Source: Bacteroidota bacterium (GTDB lineage: Bacteria > Bacteroidota > Bacteroidia > Chitinophagales > Chitinophagaceae). Taken from it: 64,000 bases of DNA. The position numbers and the translations under genes were made by a program. Of the stretch, positions 27,134 through 36,063 are shown piece by piece. The notes beneath the pieces were generated by a model. It was not told the DNA's origin. It made no database searches and was given only the letters and a program-made list of their open reading frames with translations. Each line of letters begins with the position of its first letter. The stretch's first letter is position 1. The stretch lies in contig JAFDXP010000063.1 of the NCBI GenBank assembly GCA_018267875.1, positions 1 through 64,000 on the forward strand, in the 5' to 3' direction.

Positions 27134-27913
27134 ATGAACAAGGAACGTCCAATAATTTTAATCACAAACGATGACGGCATAACAGCACCGGGTATAAGAG
27201 CCTTAGTAAATGCGGTACAAGATCTTGGAGATATAGTAGTAGTAGCACCCGATAGCCCACAATCAGGTATGGGACATGCCATTACCATAGGAAAACCATT
27301 GCGCTTGTATCAGGTAAACGTGATTGAAGGAGTGCAATGTTGGCAAACCAGCGGCACACCTGTTGATTGTGTAAAACTGGCACGTGATAAGGTGCTTCAT
27401 CGGAAGCCGGACATTTGCCTTAGCGGAATTAATCATGGTGCTAATCATTCCATCAATGTCATCTATTCAGGCACGATGTCGGCTGCTATGGAAGCAGCAA
27501 TTGAAGGTATTCCATCAGTTGGTTTTTCGTTGCTCGATTACAATTTCGATGCAGATTTTACCATTGCAAGCAAAGTAGTTCGAGCTGTAACAAAACGTAT
27601 GTTAGACCACTCCTTACCGGAACATACACTTCTCAATGTCAACATTCCTAAAGTTGATGAAAAAGACTTTAAGGGCATCAAATTTTGCAGGCAAGCACAT
27701 GCTAAATGGGCAGAAGATTTTGATGAAAGAGTTGACCCAAGAGGAGAGAAATATTTTTGGATGGTGGGCAAATTCATAAACTTAGATAGCGGTACAGATA
27801 CTGATGTTGAAGCATTGAAAAATGGCTTTGCTTCAATTGTGCCTATTCGATTTGACCTTACGGATATGCAAACCAAAAACAAGTTGGAAAAAGAATGGAA
27901 TGGAATCCTATAA
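27134..27913 (+). CDS. surE: 5'/3'-nucleotidase SurE
   Basis: A 259-aa metal-dependent nucleoside-monophosphate phosphatase. The N-terminal motif ITNDDGI supplies the metal-binding Asp13-Asp14; APDSPQSGMGHAIT (about 37-50), SGTPVDCVKL and LSGINHGANHSINVIYSGTMSAAMEA are all family signatures. It acts in the cytoplasm in nucleotide salvage and stress. It starts 9 bp after the ABC permease stop and may be co-transcribed with it. Confidence 0.96.
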   Translation: MNKERPIILITNDDGITAPGIRALVNAVQDLGDIVVVAPDSPQSGMGHAITIGKPLRLYQVNVIEGVQCWQTSGTPVDCVKLARDKVLHRKPDICLSGINHGANHSINVIYSGTMSAAMEAAIEGIPSVGFSLLDYNFDADFTIASKVVRAVTKRMLDHSLPEHTLLNVNIPKVDEKDFKGIKFCRQAHAKWAEDFDERVDPRGEKYFWMVGKFINLDSGTDTDVEALKNGFASIVPIRFDLTDMQTKNKLEKEWNGIL

Positions 27914-27941
27914 TTAATACCCTTCCCTAATTTCGCTTATC

Positions 27942-28268
27942 ATGAATTGGCTCATTTTGATTCTTGCCGGATTATTTGAAGTAGGCTTCACAACTTGTTT
28001 AGGCAAAGCCAAAGAATCTACCGGAAACACATCCATGTTTTGGATTTTCGGATTTTTTCTTAGCCTTTCTCTGAGCATGTATTTGTTATTTCGTGCTACT
28101 CAAAGTTTGCCTATGGGAACGGCTTATGCTGTCTGGACAGGCATTGGCGCAGTTGGCACTGTGATTGTCGGCATTTTCTTTTTTGATGAACCGGCTACTT
28201 TTTGGCGTTTGTTTTTTATGGTAACCCTTATTGGATCTATTGTTGGGCTGAAAGCTGTAGCAAACTAA
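27942..28268 (+). CDS. SMR-family exporter, SugE/Gdx type
   Basis: A 108-aa four-helix small multidrug resistance protein. Glu13 in LAGLFEVG is the essential proton/substrate carboxylate, and the motif MGTAYAVWTGIGAVGTV is that of the SugE/Gdx subgroup, known to export guanidinium, rather than EmrE. It works as an antiparallel dimer exchanging cations for protons. No guanidine riboswitch can fit in the 28-bp gap upstream, and single-gene encoding fits the homodimeric type. Confidence 0.9.
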   Translation: MNWLILILAGLFEVGFTTCLGKAKESTGNTSMFWIFGFFLSLSLSMYLLFRATQSLPMGTAYAVWTGIGAVGTVIVGIFFFDEPATFWRLFFMVTLIGSIVGLKAVAN

Positions 28269-28412
28269 AGCTATTCCTTTTCTAAACCATCTCTAAGCAA
28301 AAGAAAAAATAATCAGTTTTAATCGCCCAAATACCCTTTGCTTCAAATGAAGAACATCATTTGGAATCAAAATGAAATTACAGTTTTGAAAATCAGAAGA
28401 TTTTTTACAAAA

Positions 28413-29069
28413 TTATCCAGGAATGCGAGCCATGTATTTTGACATTTCGTTTATCTGTGAAACGATTTGTTCGTTTTTGCTTTTGCACGATTTAGCCTTA
28501 GCAAAATAATTTTTAGCTCCTCTAAAATCACGACGTTGCATACATATACCCGACAATTGCAAATAAGCTGTTGCCTCACTATCCTTATCCGGTAACCCAA
28601 TTTTCACTGCCTTTCTTAAATGTTCATAGGCATCGCGTGTATTGCCTTTTTTAAAAGCAATAGCACCTAATTGCAAATAAGCCGTTCCTTCATATTCCTT
28701 TTCGGGCATTCCAGCTTCCAGCCCTTTACGTAAATCAGCTTCAGCTTTATCCAAATCATCTGTCATAGTGCTCATATTAGCACGCAACATATAATAAGAA
28801 GAGCGAACAGGCTTGTAAAGCAAATTAGGGTATTTCACCTTGTCCAACAATTTTTGTGCGCCTTCCATATCACCGGTATCAATGTATTGCTGAATGAGCG
28901 TCATTGGCCCAACTAAAAAATAAGCTACAACCATCAGAACGGCAATTAAAAAGGGCAACCAAGCTATCCACCACGTAACAGAAAAGCCAATCCAGAAGCC
29001 CAAAGCAATTAGTGCAATAGCAATATACAAACGGTTAAAAACAAGAAAACGACGAAGTCCAGGTTTCAT
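28413..29069 (-). CDS. membrane-anchored tetratricopeptide-repeat protein
   Basis: A 218-aa protein with two hydrophobic helices (about 15-32 and 34-58) and a C-terminal TPR region: repeated blocks ending TAYLQLGAIAFKKGNTRDAYEHLRKAV and TAYLQLSGICMQRRDFRGAKNYFAKA. TPRs mediate protein-protein contacts, probably on the cytoplasmic side. ATG 29069 is used; a TTG at 29093 lies inside the predicted -7 box. Partner unknown. Confidence 0.78.
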   Translation of the reverse strand: MKPGLRRFLVFNRLYIAIALIALGFWIGFSVTWWIAWLPFLIAVLMVVAYFLVGPMTLIQQYIDTGDMEGAQKLLDKVKYPNLLYKPVRSSYYMLRANMSTMTDDLDKAEADLRKGLEAGMPEKEYEGTAYLQLGAIAFKKGNTRDAYEHLRKAVKIGLPDKDSEATAYLQLSGICMQRRDFRGAKNYFAKAKSCKSKNEQIVSQINEMSKYMARIPG

Positions 29070-29090
29070 TCCTTTAAAAAAAATTGGCCG

Positions 29091-29098
29091 CAAATATA
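29091..29098 (-). promoter_or_regulatory. -7 box of the TPR protein gene
   Basis: TATATTTG on the minus strand, 21 bp upstream of ATG 29069. No -33 TTG at the ideal distance. Confidence 0.45.
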
Positions 29099-29181
29099 AG
29101 GGTTGTAATGAACTGATGACTGAAATGATCGTTTAGCGTTAGAAAGGCTACATTTCTATTTCGCTCAAAAAACGAAAGGGT

Positions 29182-29189
29182 TATTTTTG
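29182..29189 (+). promoter_or_regulatory. -7 box of the methyltransferase gene
   Basis: TATTTTTG ends 4 bp before the ATG at 29194, predicting a nearly leaderless transcript. No clear TTG at -33. Confidence 0.45.
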
Positions 29190-29193
29190 CATC

Positions 29194-29934
29194 ATGCAGC
29201 AAGAACAAGTTGATTGGTTTGAAAGATGGTTTGGTTCTGAATACTATCAAATTCTATATAGACATCGTGATGAATTAGAGGCAAAGGCTTTTGTTCATCA
29301 TCTGATCAACTATCTCCAACCGCTTCCCCTAAGTAGTATGCTTGACATAGCTTGTGGAGAAGGACGACATTCGAAAGAGCTTGCTGACCTGGGTTTTGAC
29401 GTAGTAGGAATTGATCTTTCTGCAACAAGCATCCAAAAAGCCAAACAAAGCGAAGAAGAAAACCTACAATTTTTTGTGCATGATATGCGCTACCCTTTCT
29501 ACACGAACTATTTTGACTATGCTTTTAACTTCTTTACCAGCTTTGGATATTTTGCTACCCAACATGATCATCAACTGGCAGCCAAATCCTTTGCTCGTGG
29601 ACTAAAAAAAGGAGGCATTCTGGTAATAGACTATTTGAATAGAGAGTATGCTTTACAGCTATTAAAGGAATCAGAAACCGTTATGCGCGACGATTTTGAG
29701 TTTTTAATTAAGCGCCGATTAGAAGGCAATCATTTTGTAAAAGATATTTTCTTTTACGATCAAGAAAACATGCAAAGACACTATACGGAAAGTGTGGCTG
29801 CGTTTACACTCGCTGATTTTATTCGGATGTTCAAAGCTGCTGACTTATCGCTGATTGCCAATTTTGGCGATTATGAACTAAACACCTACCATCCACTTGA
29901 TTCACCCAGGATGATTATGGTATTTAAGAAATAG
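29194..29934 (+). CDS. class I SAM-dependent methyltransferase, target unknown
   Basis: A 246-aa Rossmann-fold methyltransferase. Motif I reads LDIACGEGRHSKELA (about 50-64), followed by VVGIDLSATSI (motif II) and FVHDMRYPFYTNYFDYAFNFFTSFGYF (motifs III-IV). It resembles the broad Methyltransf_25/11 group of small-molecule methylases. One base separates its stop from the PAP2 gene start, so both are co-transcribed. The substrate cannot be named. Confidence 0.85.
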   Translation: MQQEQVDWFERWFGSEYYQILYRHRDELEAKAFVHHLINYLQPLPLSSMLDIACGEGRHSKELADLGFDVVGIDLSATSIQKAKQSEEENLQFFVHDMRYPFYTNYFDYAFNFFTSFGYFATQHDHQLAAKSFARGLKKGGILVIDYLNREYALQLLKESETVMRDDFEFLIKRRLEGNHFVKDIFFYDQENMQRHYTESVAAFTLADFIRMFKAADLSLIANFGDYELNTYHPLDSPRMIMVFKK

Positions 29935-29935
29935 T

Positions 29936-30556
29936 ATGAGCTATCAAAATTTTGAACAAATAATTATCCATACCGATTACACGATTTGGTATTACCTGAA
30001 TATTGTGTGGCAAAACAGCTTTCTTGATACCGTTGTTCCTTATATTCGCAATCAATGGACTTGGGCACCCCTCTATTTGTTTCTACTCATTTTCATGCTC
30101 AAAAATTATGGGTTAAAAGGTGCTTTATGGTGCTTGTTTTTTCTTGCTACGTTTGCTGTTAGCGATCAATTGAGTGCCCATCTTTTAAAGCCAATATTCA
30201 TGCGACTTCGACCATGTAATAATCCATTTTTACAACCAATAGCACACGTCATAGTTCCTTGTGGCAGTGGATTTAGCTTTCCTTCTTCTCATGCAGCCAA
30301 TCATTTTGCGCTTGCCGTTTTTGCATCATTATCGCTACGTTTTTTGGGTAAATGGATTGTTCCTACTGCATTGGCTTGGGCTTTATTCGTTTCATATTCC
30401 CAAGTTTATGTAGGAGTTCATTTCCCGCTTGATGTTTTTTGTGGTGGGTTATTAGGCACTACAATAGGGCTGTTGACCGGCTTTATTTTTAATCGTTTTT
30501 TTTCGCTCAATGAACAGAACAAAAAAGATGCGTTGAAAGCTACTTTTGATTCTTAG
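29936..30556 (+). CDS. PAP2-family membrane phosphatase with altered motif
   Basis: A 206-aa lipid-phosphate phosphatase-like protein with about six helices. The three-part active site is present as Lys85-x6-Arg92-Pro93, PSSH (116-119) and Ser155-Gln156-x5-His162-x3-Asp166. The usual Arg after Ser155 is Gln156; the two His and Asp catalytic residues are kept. Candidate substrates are undecaprenyl diphosphate or phosphatidate. It lies one base after a methyltransferase gene, and its 3' end overlaps the convergent gene by 17 bp. Confidence 0.87.
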   Translation: MSYQNFEQIIIHTDYTIWYYLNIVWQNSFLDTVVPYIRNQWTWAPLYLFLLIFMLKNYGLKGALWCLFFLATFAVSDQLSAHLLKPIFMRLRPCNNPFLQPIAHVIVPCGSGFSFPSSHAANHFALAVFASLSLRFLGKWIVPTALAWALFVSYSQVYVGVHFPLDVFCGGLLGTTIGLLTGFIFNRFFSLNEQNKKDALKATFDS

Positions 30557-30935
30557 AATGATCTAAAGGATCATGAGGTGTATGTCCAACATTTCTTGAG
30601 TCAGGCTCCATAAAATTAATATCAGCACTTCTCGTTACCACATCAATCAACACATCCGTTACTCGACCCGGCAGTGCAGTAAAATACTGATCAAATACCA
30701 ATGCCTTTTTAGAAAAGCCTAAAGGTGAAACACGAAAAACCTTGAGTCTATGTCGGCCGGGTTCAATATCGTAAACCAAAATATTTGCTCCTTGTTGACT
30801 TAGATAACGATGATCCAAACGAATCATAATTTCTGAATTATTGGAAGAACGAACTTGTAATGAATTCGCCTGCTGTGCAAAAGCCTCAAACTTGAGCAAA
30901 CTAACTAGTCCAAGTATAAAAATAATTTTTTGCAT
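30540..30935 (-). CDS. small exported protein of unknown function
   Basis: A 131-aa protein with a Sec signal peptide (cleavage after AFAQ, about residue 21). The mature domain is beta-rich (SLQVRSSNNSEIMIRLD, ILVYDIEPGRHRLKVFRV), similar in character to small PEGA-like carbohydrate- or surface-associated folds, then a polar tail DPLDHSKNQK. No family is recognised. The gene is convergent with, and overlaps, the PAP2 gene by 17 bp. Confidence 0.6.
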   Translation of the reverse strand: MQKIIFILGLVSLLKFEAFAQQANSLQVRSSNNSEIMIRLDHRYLSQQGANILVYDIEPGRHRLKVFRVSPLGFSKKALVFDQYFTALPGRVTDVLIDVVTRSADINFMEPDSRNVGHTPHDPLDHSKNQK

Positions 30936-30980
30936 AGGATAAATAGTTTGGACTTATCAAATATTAAGCTCGAATTTACA

Positions 30981-31721
30981 CTAATGTTGAATCAGATGCG
31001 AACAAATAATTCCCGTTGCTACAGCAGCATTAAGCGATTCAGCACCACCGAATCGAGGAATTGAAACTCGGTTGGTAGCAAGCTTCAATAATTGTGGAGC
31101 CAGCCCTTGCGACTCATTACCTATCAACAATACACCCTCTTTTGCCTGCTGACTTTGATATAAATTATCACCGTTTAATACAGCTGCATAAATTGGCATT
31201 GATGTATTTTCTAAATACCTTTCTAAATCGGCTTCTAAAAATTGAACACGCAAATGCCCGCCCATAGCAGCTTGCACAACTTTAGAATTATAGACATCCA
31301 CACAATCCGGTGAACAAACAATTAGCGAAATGCCAAACCAATCAGCAATTCGAATGATCGTTCCCATATTTCCGGGATCTTGTAAACGATCTAACGCAAT
31401 ACACCATCCATTTATTTGAAAAGACAATAAAGGTTCAGGCATTTTTACAACCAATAAGGCTGATTGAGCAGATTTCAGACTTGAGATTGATAATAATGTC
31501 GCTTCATCTACTTCATATACCGATGCTTCTGGATGATTCTTTAAAAGGTGATCATGTTGGCGCAACCAGCTTTCCAAAGCAACTATATGTGTGATGGGAT
31601 CTTTGACTGAAAGCCATTCACAAGCAATCTTATCGCCCTCAGCAATAAAAGCACGACTTTCTAAACGATATTTTTGTGTCCGTAACGACTTAATGTATTT
31701 AATTTGTGCTTTAGACAACAT
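30981..31721 (-). CDS. SpoU/TrmH-family RNA 2'-O-methyltransferase
   Basis: A 246-aa SPOUT enzyme. The N-terminal L30e-like substrate domain (about 1-95) is followed by the knotted domain with ALDRLQDPGNMGTIIRIADWFG (motif 1), LLIGNESQGL (motif 2) and SIPRFGGAESLNAAVATGI (motif 3). These bind SAM in a trefoil knot and methylate ribose 2'-OH in rRNA or tRNA. The specific site (RlmB-, TrmH- or TsnR-like) is not determinable. It is divergent from tamL, only 35 bp apart. Confidence 0.93.
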   Translation of the reverse strand: MLSKAQIKYIKSLRTQKYRLESRAFIAEGDKIACEWLSVKDPITHIVALESWLRQHDHLLKNHPEASVYEVDEATLLSISSLKSAQSALLVVKMPEPLLSFQINGWCIALDRLQDPGNMGTIIRIADWFGISLIVCSPDCVDVYNSKVVQAAMGGHLRVQFLEADLERYLENTSMPIYAAVLNGDNLYQSQQAKEGVLLIGNESQGLAPQLLKLATNRVSIPRFGGAESLNAAVATGIICSHLIQH

Positions 31722-31726
31722 CCGTA

Positions 31727-31734
31727 CAAAACTA
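31727..31734 (-). promoter_or_regulatory. -7 box of the RNA methyltransferase gene
   Basis: TAGTTTTG on the minus strand, ending 5 bp before the ATG at 31721, within the 35-bp divergent gap. It predicts a nearly leaderless mRNA. Confidence 0.5.
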
Positions 31735-31756
31735 TATCAATTGTCCTATTGCTTAC

Positions 31757-34174
31757 ATGAGTTTTAGTAAAAACACGAATAGTAGTATTGGGTTCCTTTT
31801 GTTGCTTTTATTGGCATTCAGTTTGGTTGCGTGCAAAAGCACCAAACATCTGCCAATCAACACTTACCTTCTTAAAAAGAATGAAGTAAAACTCACGACC
31901 GACAAGGGTATAACACGTCGTGGCGAATTGCGTGATAATATTAATCGGTTAATAACTCAGAAACCCAACACCTATTTGGTGTTGGGTAGGATTCCATATA
32001 AAGTATGGTTGTATAATTTACGCTATAAAAAACATGTCCGCGATAGCTTGGATGTTCAAAAAAATAAGATGCTTGAACGACCTGTGATTTATGATAGTGC
32101 TATGGCAATCAGATCAACAAACAACATTCGATCATACTTATTTAATCAAGGTTATTTCTACCCTCAAGTTGAGGATACCACCATCTTTTCCGGGCAAAAA
32201 GCATCTGTAGTATTTCGTATAAAAACCGGTATCAATTTTCAAATCAGAAAGACCATTTTAAATGTGGACGACAGCACTATTCGTAGCCTTGTACAAACAA
32301 GTCTAAATGAAACTGTATTAAAAGAAGGTCTGCCATTTTCCATGAGCCTGCTGGAGCAAGAAAGGAGTCGAATTACTAATTTCCTTAGAGAGCAAGGCTA
32401 CTATAAATTCACACAAGAAAATGTTGTTGACTTTCAATTAGACACTTTCAATAAAGACTTGGTGCGTGATGTCTATAACCCATTTGAAGCTGCCATTAAC
32501 TTTATCACAGCCCAAAAGACCCACCGCAACCCTACCCTTGATGTTAGAATCACAATCAGAGCAGAAAACCATTCTGACGTGTATAGACGGTATGCCATTA
32601 GCGAGATTTCTGTGTTTCCCGACTTTACCGGACGCGAAGACGTAAATGACACTACGATGATTGTTCGAAACCTAAATGGTGTGAGCTTTCGCTATCATAA
32701 ACGATACGTAACAGAAAGGGTCATTTTAAAACATATTTTTTTAGAGGAAGGTAAATTTTATAGTCAAACAGACTATGATGCTACCATTAATAAACTCAAT
32801 CAACTGGGCGTTTTTCAAACAATCAGAATTTTCCTGCTAAACGACAGCACCAAGGAACAAACCGATAACACAGGATGGCTGAAAGCCTATATCGTCATGA
32901 CACCCTCAAAACGTTATGACATCACTACTTCATTCGACGTGTCCACCGGCACCACTTATGTCTTGGGAGCCATGCCTGCTATTAGCTTACGGAATTTCAA
33001 CTTGGGTAAGGGTGCTAACTTGTTGACCACCTCAGTGAGTGGTGGCGTAGAAAGTAACTACAATAATGAAGTTGGTAATGGTTTTTTCCAACATTTTAGT
33101 TTGTTAACTAAAACATTTTCTGCCAATACAAATGTTAGTTTACCTAAATTTTTAGGACCATTTGGAAACCGATTTACAAAAGGAAATACACCCAGAACTA
33201 TCATTGGAATTGGCACCAGTTTGTTGGACAGATTGAACTATTTTACGCTAACCAATACGACAGCAAACTTTACTTACAATTGGCGAGAAACAGATAAAAA
33301 ATCTTGGGAATTTTCACCGTCATTTATCAATATCGTCCGTCTTCCTAAAACATCTGATTCTTTTCAAACTTTGCTTGATAGCAATAGCTATTTGAAAAAT
33401 TCATACCGATCTACATTCATTGAAGGAGAGAATGTAGCGTTTACATTTTCTAATCAAATAGCCAACAAAGGAAGAAGTTATAGCTATGTACGACTGGCGT
33501 TGGAAGAAGCCGGAGGCTTGATGGGAGCGGTTTCCAACTTGGGAATTTCCAACTTTAATTTTTCACAGTATTTCAGGTTTGATTTTGACACCAGACGATA
33601 TATCAATCGAAGACGATCTCAATTAGCCTTTCGTTTTTATGGCGGTGTTGGTATCCCTTATGGCAACTCACCTACATTACCCTATATAAAACAATATTTT
33701 GTTGGTGGTGGATATAGTATTCGAGGGTGGCGTATCCGCACTTTAGGCCCCGGTAGTTATTACAATCCCAATGACCAAAATTCAAATCAGATAATTGATA
33801 GAACAGGCGACATAAAACTGGAAGCAAATGGTGAATATCGGTTTGATATGTTGCAATTGTTTTCAGGTGGTATTAAAGTTCGAGGAGCCTTATTTGCTGA
33901 TGCTGGAAATATTTGGTTAACCCAACCATCTACATCATATCCCGGTGGTGATTTTAATTTTAGCCAATTGGGAAATGATATAGCAATCAGTGCAGGTGCA
34001 GGTGCAAGGTTTGATTTGGCTGGCTTTTTCATCATTCGTCTTGATGCTGCTTTCCCTATGAAAATACCCTACAATTCAATCTATAATTATGGAGGTTGGA
34101 CAGGTCCTTTCATCAAACAAAATTGGGGGGTAAGTGATATCTTACTCAATATCGCTTTAGGCTATCCCTTTTAG
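31757..34174 (+). CDS. tamL: TamL-type lipoprotein of the Omp85 family
   Basis: An 805-aa outer-membrane protein. A signal peptide with lipobox SLVAC (Cys26) gives it a lipid anchor, which distinguishes the Bacteroidota TamL from TamA and BamA. POTRA-like domains occupy about 30-370 (for example GQKASVVFRIKTGINFQI, VILKHIFLEEGKFYSQ), then a 16-strand barrel with the Omp85 motif GGGYSIRGWR near residue 653 and the C-terminal strand SDILLNIALGYPF. It is predicted to assist outer-membrane protein assembly together with a TamB homologue, which is not encoded here. Confidence 0.9.
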   Translation: MSFSKNTNSSIGFLLLLLLAFSLVACKSTKHLPINTYLLKKNEVKLTTDKGITRRGELRDNINRLITQKPNTYLVLGRIPYKVWLYNLRYKKHVRDSLDVQKNKMLERPVIYDSAMAIRSTNNIRSYLFNQGYFYPQVEDTTIFSGQKASVVFRIKTGINFQIRKTILNVDDSTIRSLVQTSLNETVLKEGLPFSMSLLEQERSRITNFLREQGYYKFTQENVVDFQLDTFNKDLVRDVYNPFEAAINFITAQKTHRNPTLDVRITIRAENHSDVYRRYAISEISVFPDFTGREDVNDTTMIVRNLNGVSFRYHKRYVTERVILKHIFLEEGKFYSQTDYDATINKLNQLGVFQTIRIFLLNDSTKEQTDNTGWLKAYIVMTPSKRYDITTSFDVSTGTTYVLGAMPAISLRNFNLGKGANLLTTSVSGGVESNYNNEVGNGFFQHFSLLTKTFSANTNVSLPKFLGPFGNRFTKGNTPRTIIGIGTSLLDRLNYFTLTNTTANFTYNWRETDKKSWEFSPSFINIVRLPKTSDSFQTLLDSNSYLKNSYRSTFIEGENVAFTFSNQIANKGRSYSYVRLALEEAGGLMGAVSNLGISNFNFSQYFRFDFDTRRYINRRRSQLAFRFYGGVGIPYGNSPTLPYIKQYFVGGGYSIRGWRIRTLGPGSYYNPNDQNSNQIIDRTGDIKLEANGEYRFDMLQLFSGGIKVRGALFADAGNIWLTQPSTSYPGGDFNFSQLGNDIAISAGAGARFDLAGFFIIRLDAAFPMKIPYNSIYNYGGWTGPFIKQNWGVSDILLNIALGYPF

Positions 34175-34289
34175 TTGCATTTACTACTGTGGCATAAGCT
34201 TTGCTTGGTTATTGATGTCATAAAAACACCCTTGCGTGTCTTTATTTACTAATTTTACATTCAAGGTGAATTTTGACATTCTTTAGTGT

Positions 34290-35084
34290 ATGAAAACACA
34301 TCTTATTCGCTTGTTTATTTTCATGTTGTGCATTGATTCATCAAAACTTTCTGCACAGCCTATCATGCTTCCTAACCCGGCCTTTCAACATGGCGAGCAG
34401 ATACGTTTTACTGTTTTTTACAACGTTATTGGTCTTTATGTTATTGCAGGTACAGCCACCTTTACCACCAGCTTAGAACAATACAATAATTTAGCAGCCT
34501 ATCATGTAGTAGCAATTGGTGTTACGAACAAGAAATATGACTGGATTTTCAAGGTTCGCGACAGATACGAATCTTACTTTGATGCAGAACAATTTCGATC
34601 ACTTCGATTTGTTAGAAAAATCAATGAAGGAGATTTTTCGCACCAAGAAGATATCATTTTTAATAGAACTACAAACACAGCCTATTCTAACAAAAAAAGC
34701 TACAAATTAACACGTGATGTGCTGGATGTCATTAACGCCATATACTTTGCTCGCAATATTGATTTCAACGCATACCAAATTGGCGATAGAATTCCTATAG
34801 ACATCTTTCTTGATGAAGAAATATACCACACCTACATAAAATATATGGGAAAGGAAGTGGTGAAAACAAAATATGGTACCTTTAAAGCTATCAAGCTAAA
34901 ACCCATGCTGATAAAGGGTTCCATGTTTGAAGGCGGTGAGAAAATGACACTTTGGGTAACAGACGATGCAAACCATATTCCTGTTCGCGCCGAAAGCCCC
35001 ATATCTGTTGGTTCTGTAAAAGTAGATATGATGTCTTACGAAAAACTACGCTATCCATTAAGCTCATTGCTTGCCATTGATTAG
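34290..35084 (+). CDS. DUF3108 periplasmic protein
   Basis: A 264-aa exported protein: signal peptide (about 1-22, ending LSAQ), then a lipocalin-like beta domain of the DUF3108 family with FQHGEQIRFTVFYNVIGLYV, VRDRYESYFDAE and KTKYGTFKAIKLKP. The family is frequently encoded near outer-membrane biogenesis genes, and here it follows tamL by 115 bp on the same strand. Its biochemical role is unknown. Confidence 0.88.
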   Translation: MKTHLIRLFIFMLCIDSSKLSAQPIMLPNPAFQHGEQIRFTVFYNVIGLYVIAGTATFTTSLEQYNNLAAYHVVAIGVTNKKYDWIFKVRDRYESYFDAEQFRSLRFVRKINEGDFSHQEDIIFNRTTNTAYSNKKSYKLTRDVLDVINAIYFARNIDFNAYQIGDRIPIDIFLDEEIYHTYIKYMGKEVVKTKYGTFKAIKLKPMLIKGSMFEGGEKMTLWVTDDANHIPVRAESPISVGSVKVDMMSYEKLRYPLSSLLAID

Positions 35085-35280
35085 AAGGATTTTATCAACC
35101 TATGAATCATGAAAAGCTTTACCCATATTAGCTTTCAACAAACGAATATAAATTAACTTTCAGGGCAAAAGTCAATTAAATATGCGCTTAGAAATGAAGG
35201 TTTTAGTGTGTTTTATTGACTACCAATCTTTTTAACCTCTTTTAATGAATGCAAATTAGTCGTTAATGATGGGGCATTTC

Positions 35281-35311
35281 TTGTAGCGAAATATTCCCGA
35301 TCGCATCTTTG
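35281..35311 (+). promoter_or_regulatory. promoter of the 35339 gene
   Basis: TTG (35281-35283), 20-bp spacer, CATCTTTG (35304-35311), seven of eight matches to TAnnTTTG. The predicted transcript start falls after 35309, so translation should begin at ATG 35339. Confidence 0.5.
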
Positions 35312-35338
35312 CATCATCAAAACAAAAACACCAAGATC

Positions 35339-35887
35339 ATGAAACGCCTACTATTATTTTTCAGTTTATGTTATGCAACCGGAGCTTATGCACAAAACGC
35401 ATCCGGAGTTGCAGTTTCTAATGCAAAATTAGGATTAAACAATGTGCTTGAAATTCAGTTTACCAATAACAACAGCTCTAACGGAAACACATTGACTTTA
35501 GCTTTTGCTACTACCAACGATTTAGCAAATGGTGTAGAATCACCCATGCAAGAATTACGAGTTCGCTCCAATAAGAACTTCAATATTTCAGTTAAATCTT
35601 CTTCTTCTAAGTTTTATACAAATTGGTTCGGATTTTGGCCAGTTGCAACTTCGATGACGGTTGCTGATGTATTGGATTTAAAAGTTGTGAACAACCAAAC
35701 CGGTGGAACAATAGATGGGGCATACAGCGATTTTGGAGATGTAAAAACTACTTCACAATCCTTAATTACCAATGCCAACTCAGGTGGAAATCAAATTTTT
35801 CAAATAAAGTATAAAGCAACTCCTGGTTTTGGCTATGCTGCCGGAATTTATTATACAGATATTATCTATACTGCTACTCAACAATAA
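35339..35887 (+). CDS. exported protein of unknown function
   Basis: A 182-aa protein with signal peptide (cleavage after GAYAQ, about residue 19). The mature part is rich in Asn, Ser, Thr and Gly (SNAKLGLNNVLEIQF, NNNSSNGNTLTLAF) and ends FGYAAGIYYTDIIYTATQQ. This last segment resembles the C-terminus of CfaE/spore-coat-U-like or other beta-sandwich proteins, but the similarity is weak. It is probably periplasmic or surface-exposed. A longer opening from 35309 is unlikely because the promoter overlaps it. Confidence 0.65.
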   Translation: MKRLLLFFSLCYATGAYAQNASGVAVSNAKLGLNNVLEIQFTNNNSSNGNTLTLAFATTNDLANGVESPMQELRVRSNKNFNISVKSSSSKFYTNWFGFWPVATSMTVADVLDLKVVNNQTGGTIDGAYSDFGDVKTTSQSLITNANSGGNQIFQIKYKATPGFGYAAGIYYTDIIYTATQQ

Positions 35888-35975
35888 TTAGTATTCCAGT
35901 ATTTTTTTTCAAAATATTTTGGTCATTTTAGGTACATTATCTATTAGCTGATAAACCTTGATACCATTAACTTTT

Positions 35976-36033
35976 AAGCCTGCCCAGCGCATCAGCACAA
36001 TAAACTTGTGCGCGGTGATGCGCTAGGTGGCTT
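35976..36033. repeat. GC-rich imperfect palindrome at edge of accessory region
   Basis: Arms 35986-36000 and 36006-36024 pair over 15 bp with a 4-nt bulge (36012-36015) and a 5-nt loop; an outer AAGCC/GGCTT stem (35976-35980 / 36029-36033) extends it. It is far more GC-rich than its surroundings. Neither side has a good T-tract, so it is a poor terminator. It could be a REP-like or mobile-element remnant. Confidence 0.6.
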
Positions 36034-36063
36034 ACCAATTTTATTTAGCTATTCTTTGTTCTT

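Noticed and set aside
28342..28366. Hairpin as terminator of the SMR gene
   Set aside because: Short AT-rich stem (CAAATGA/TCATTTG) without a T-tract.
31757..34174. BamA
   Set aside because: The N-terminal lipobox and POTRA layout fit TamL better than BamA, and no skp/ompH or lpx genes follow.
35976..36033. Integron attC site
   Set aside because: The palindrome lacks the RYYYAAC and GTTRRRY core boxes, and no integrase or second site is near.
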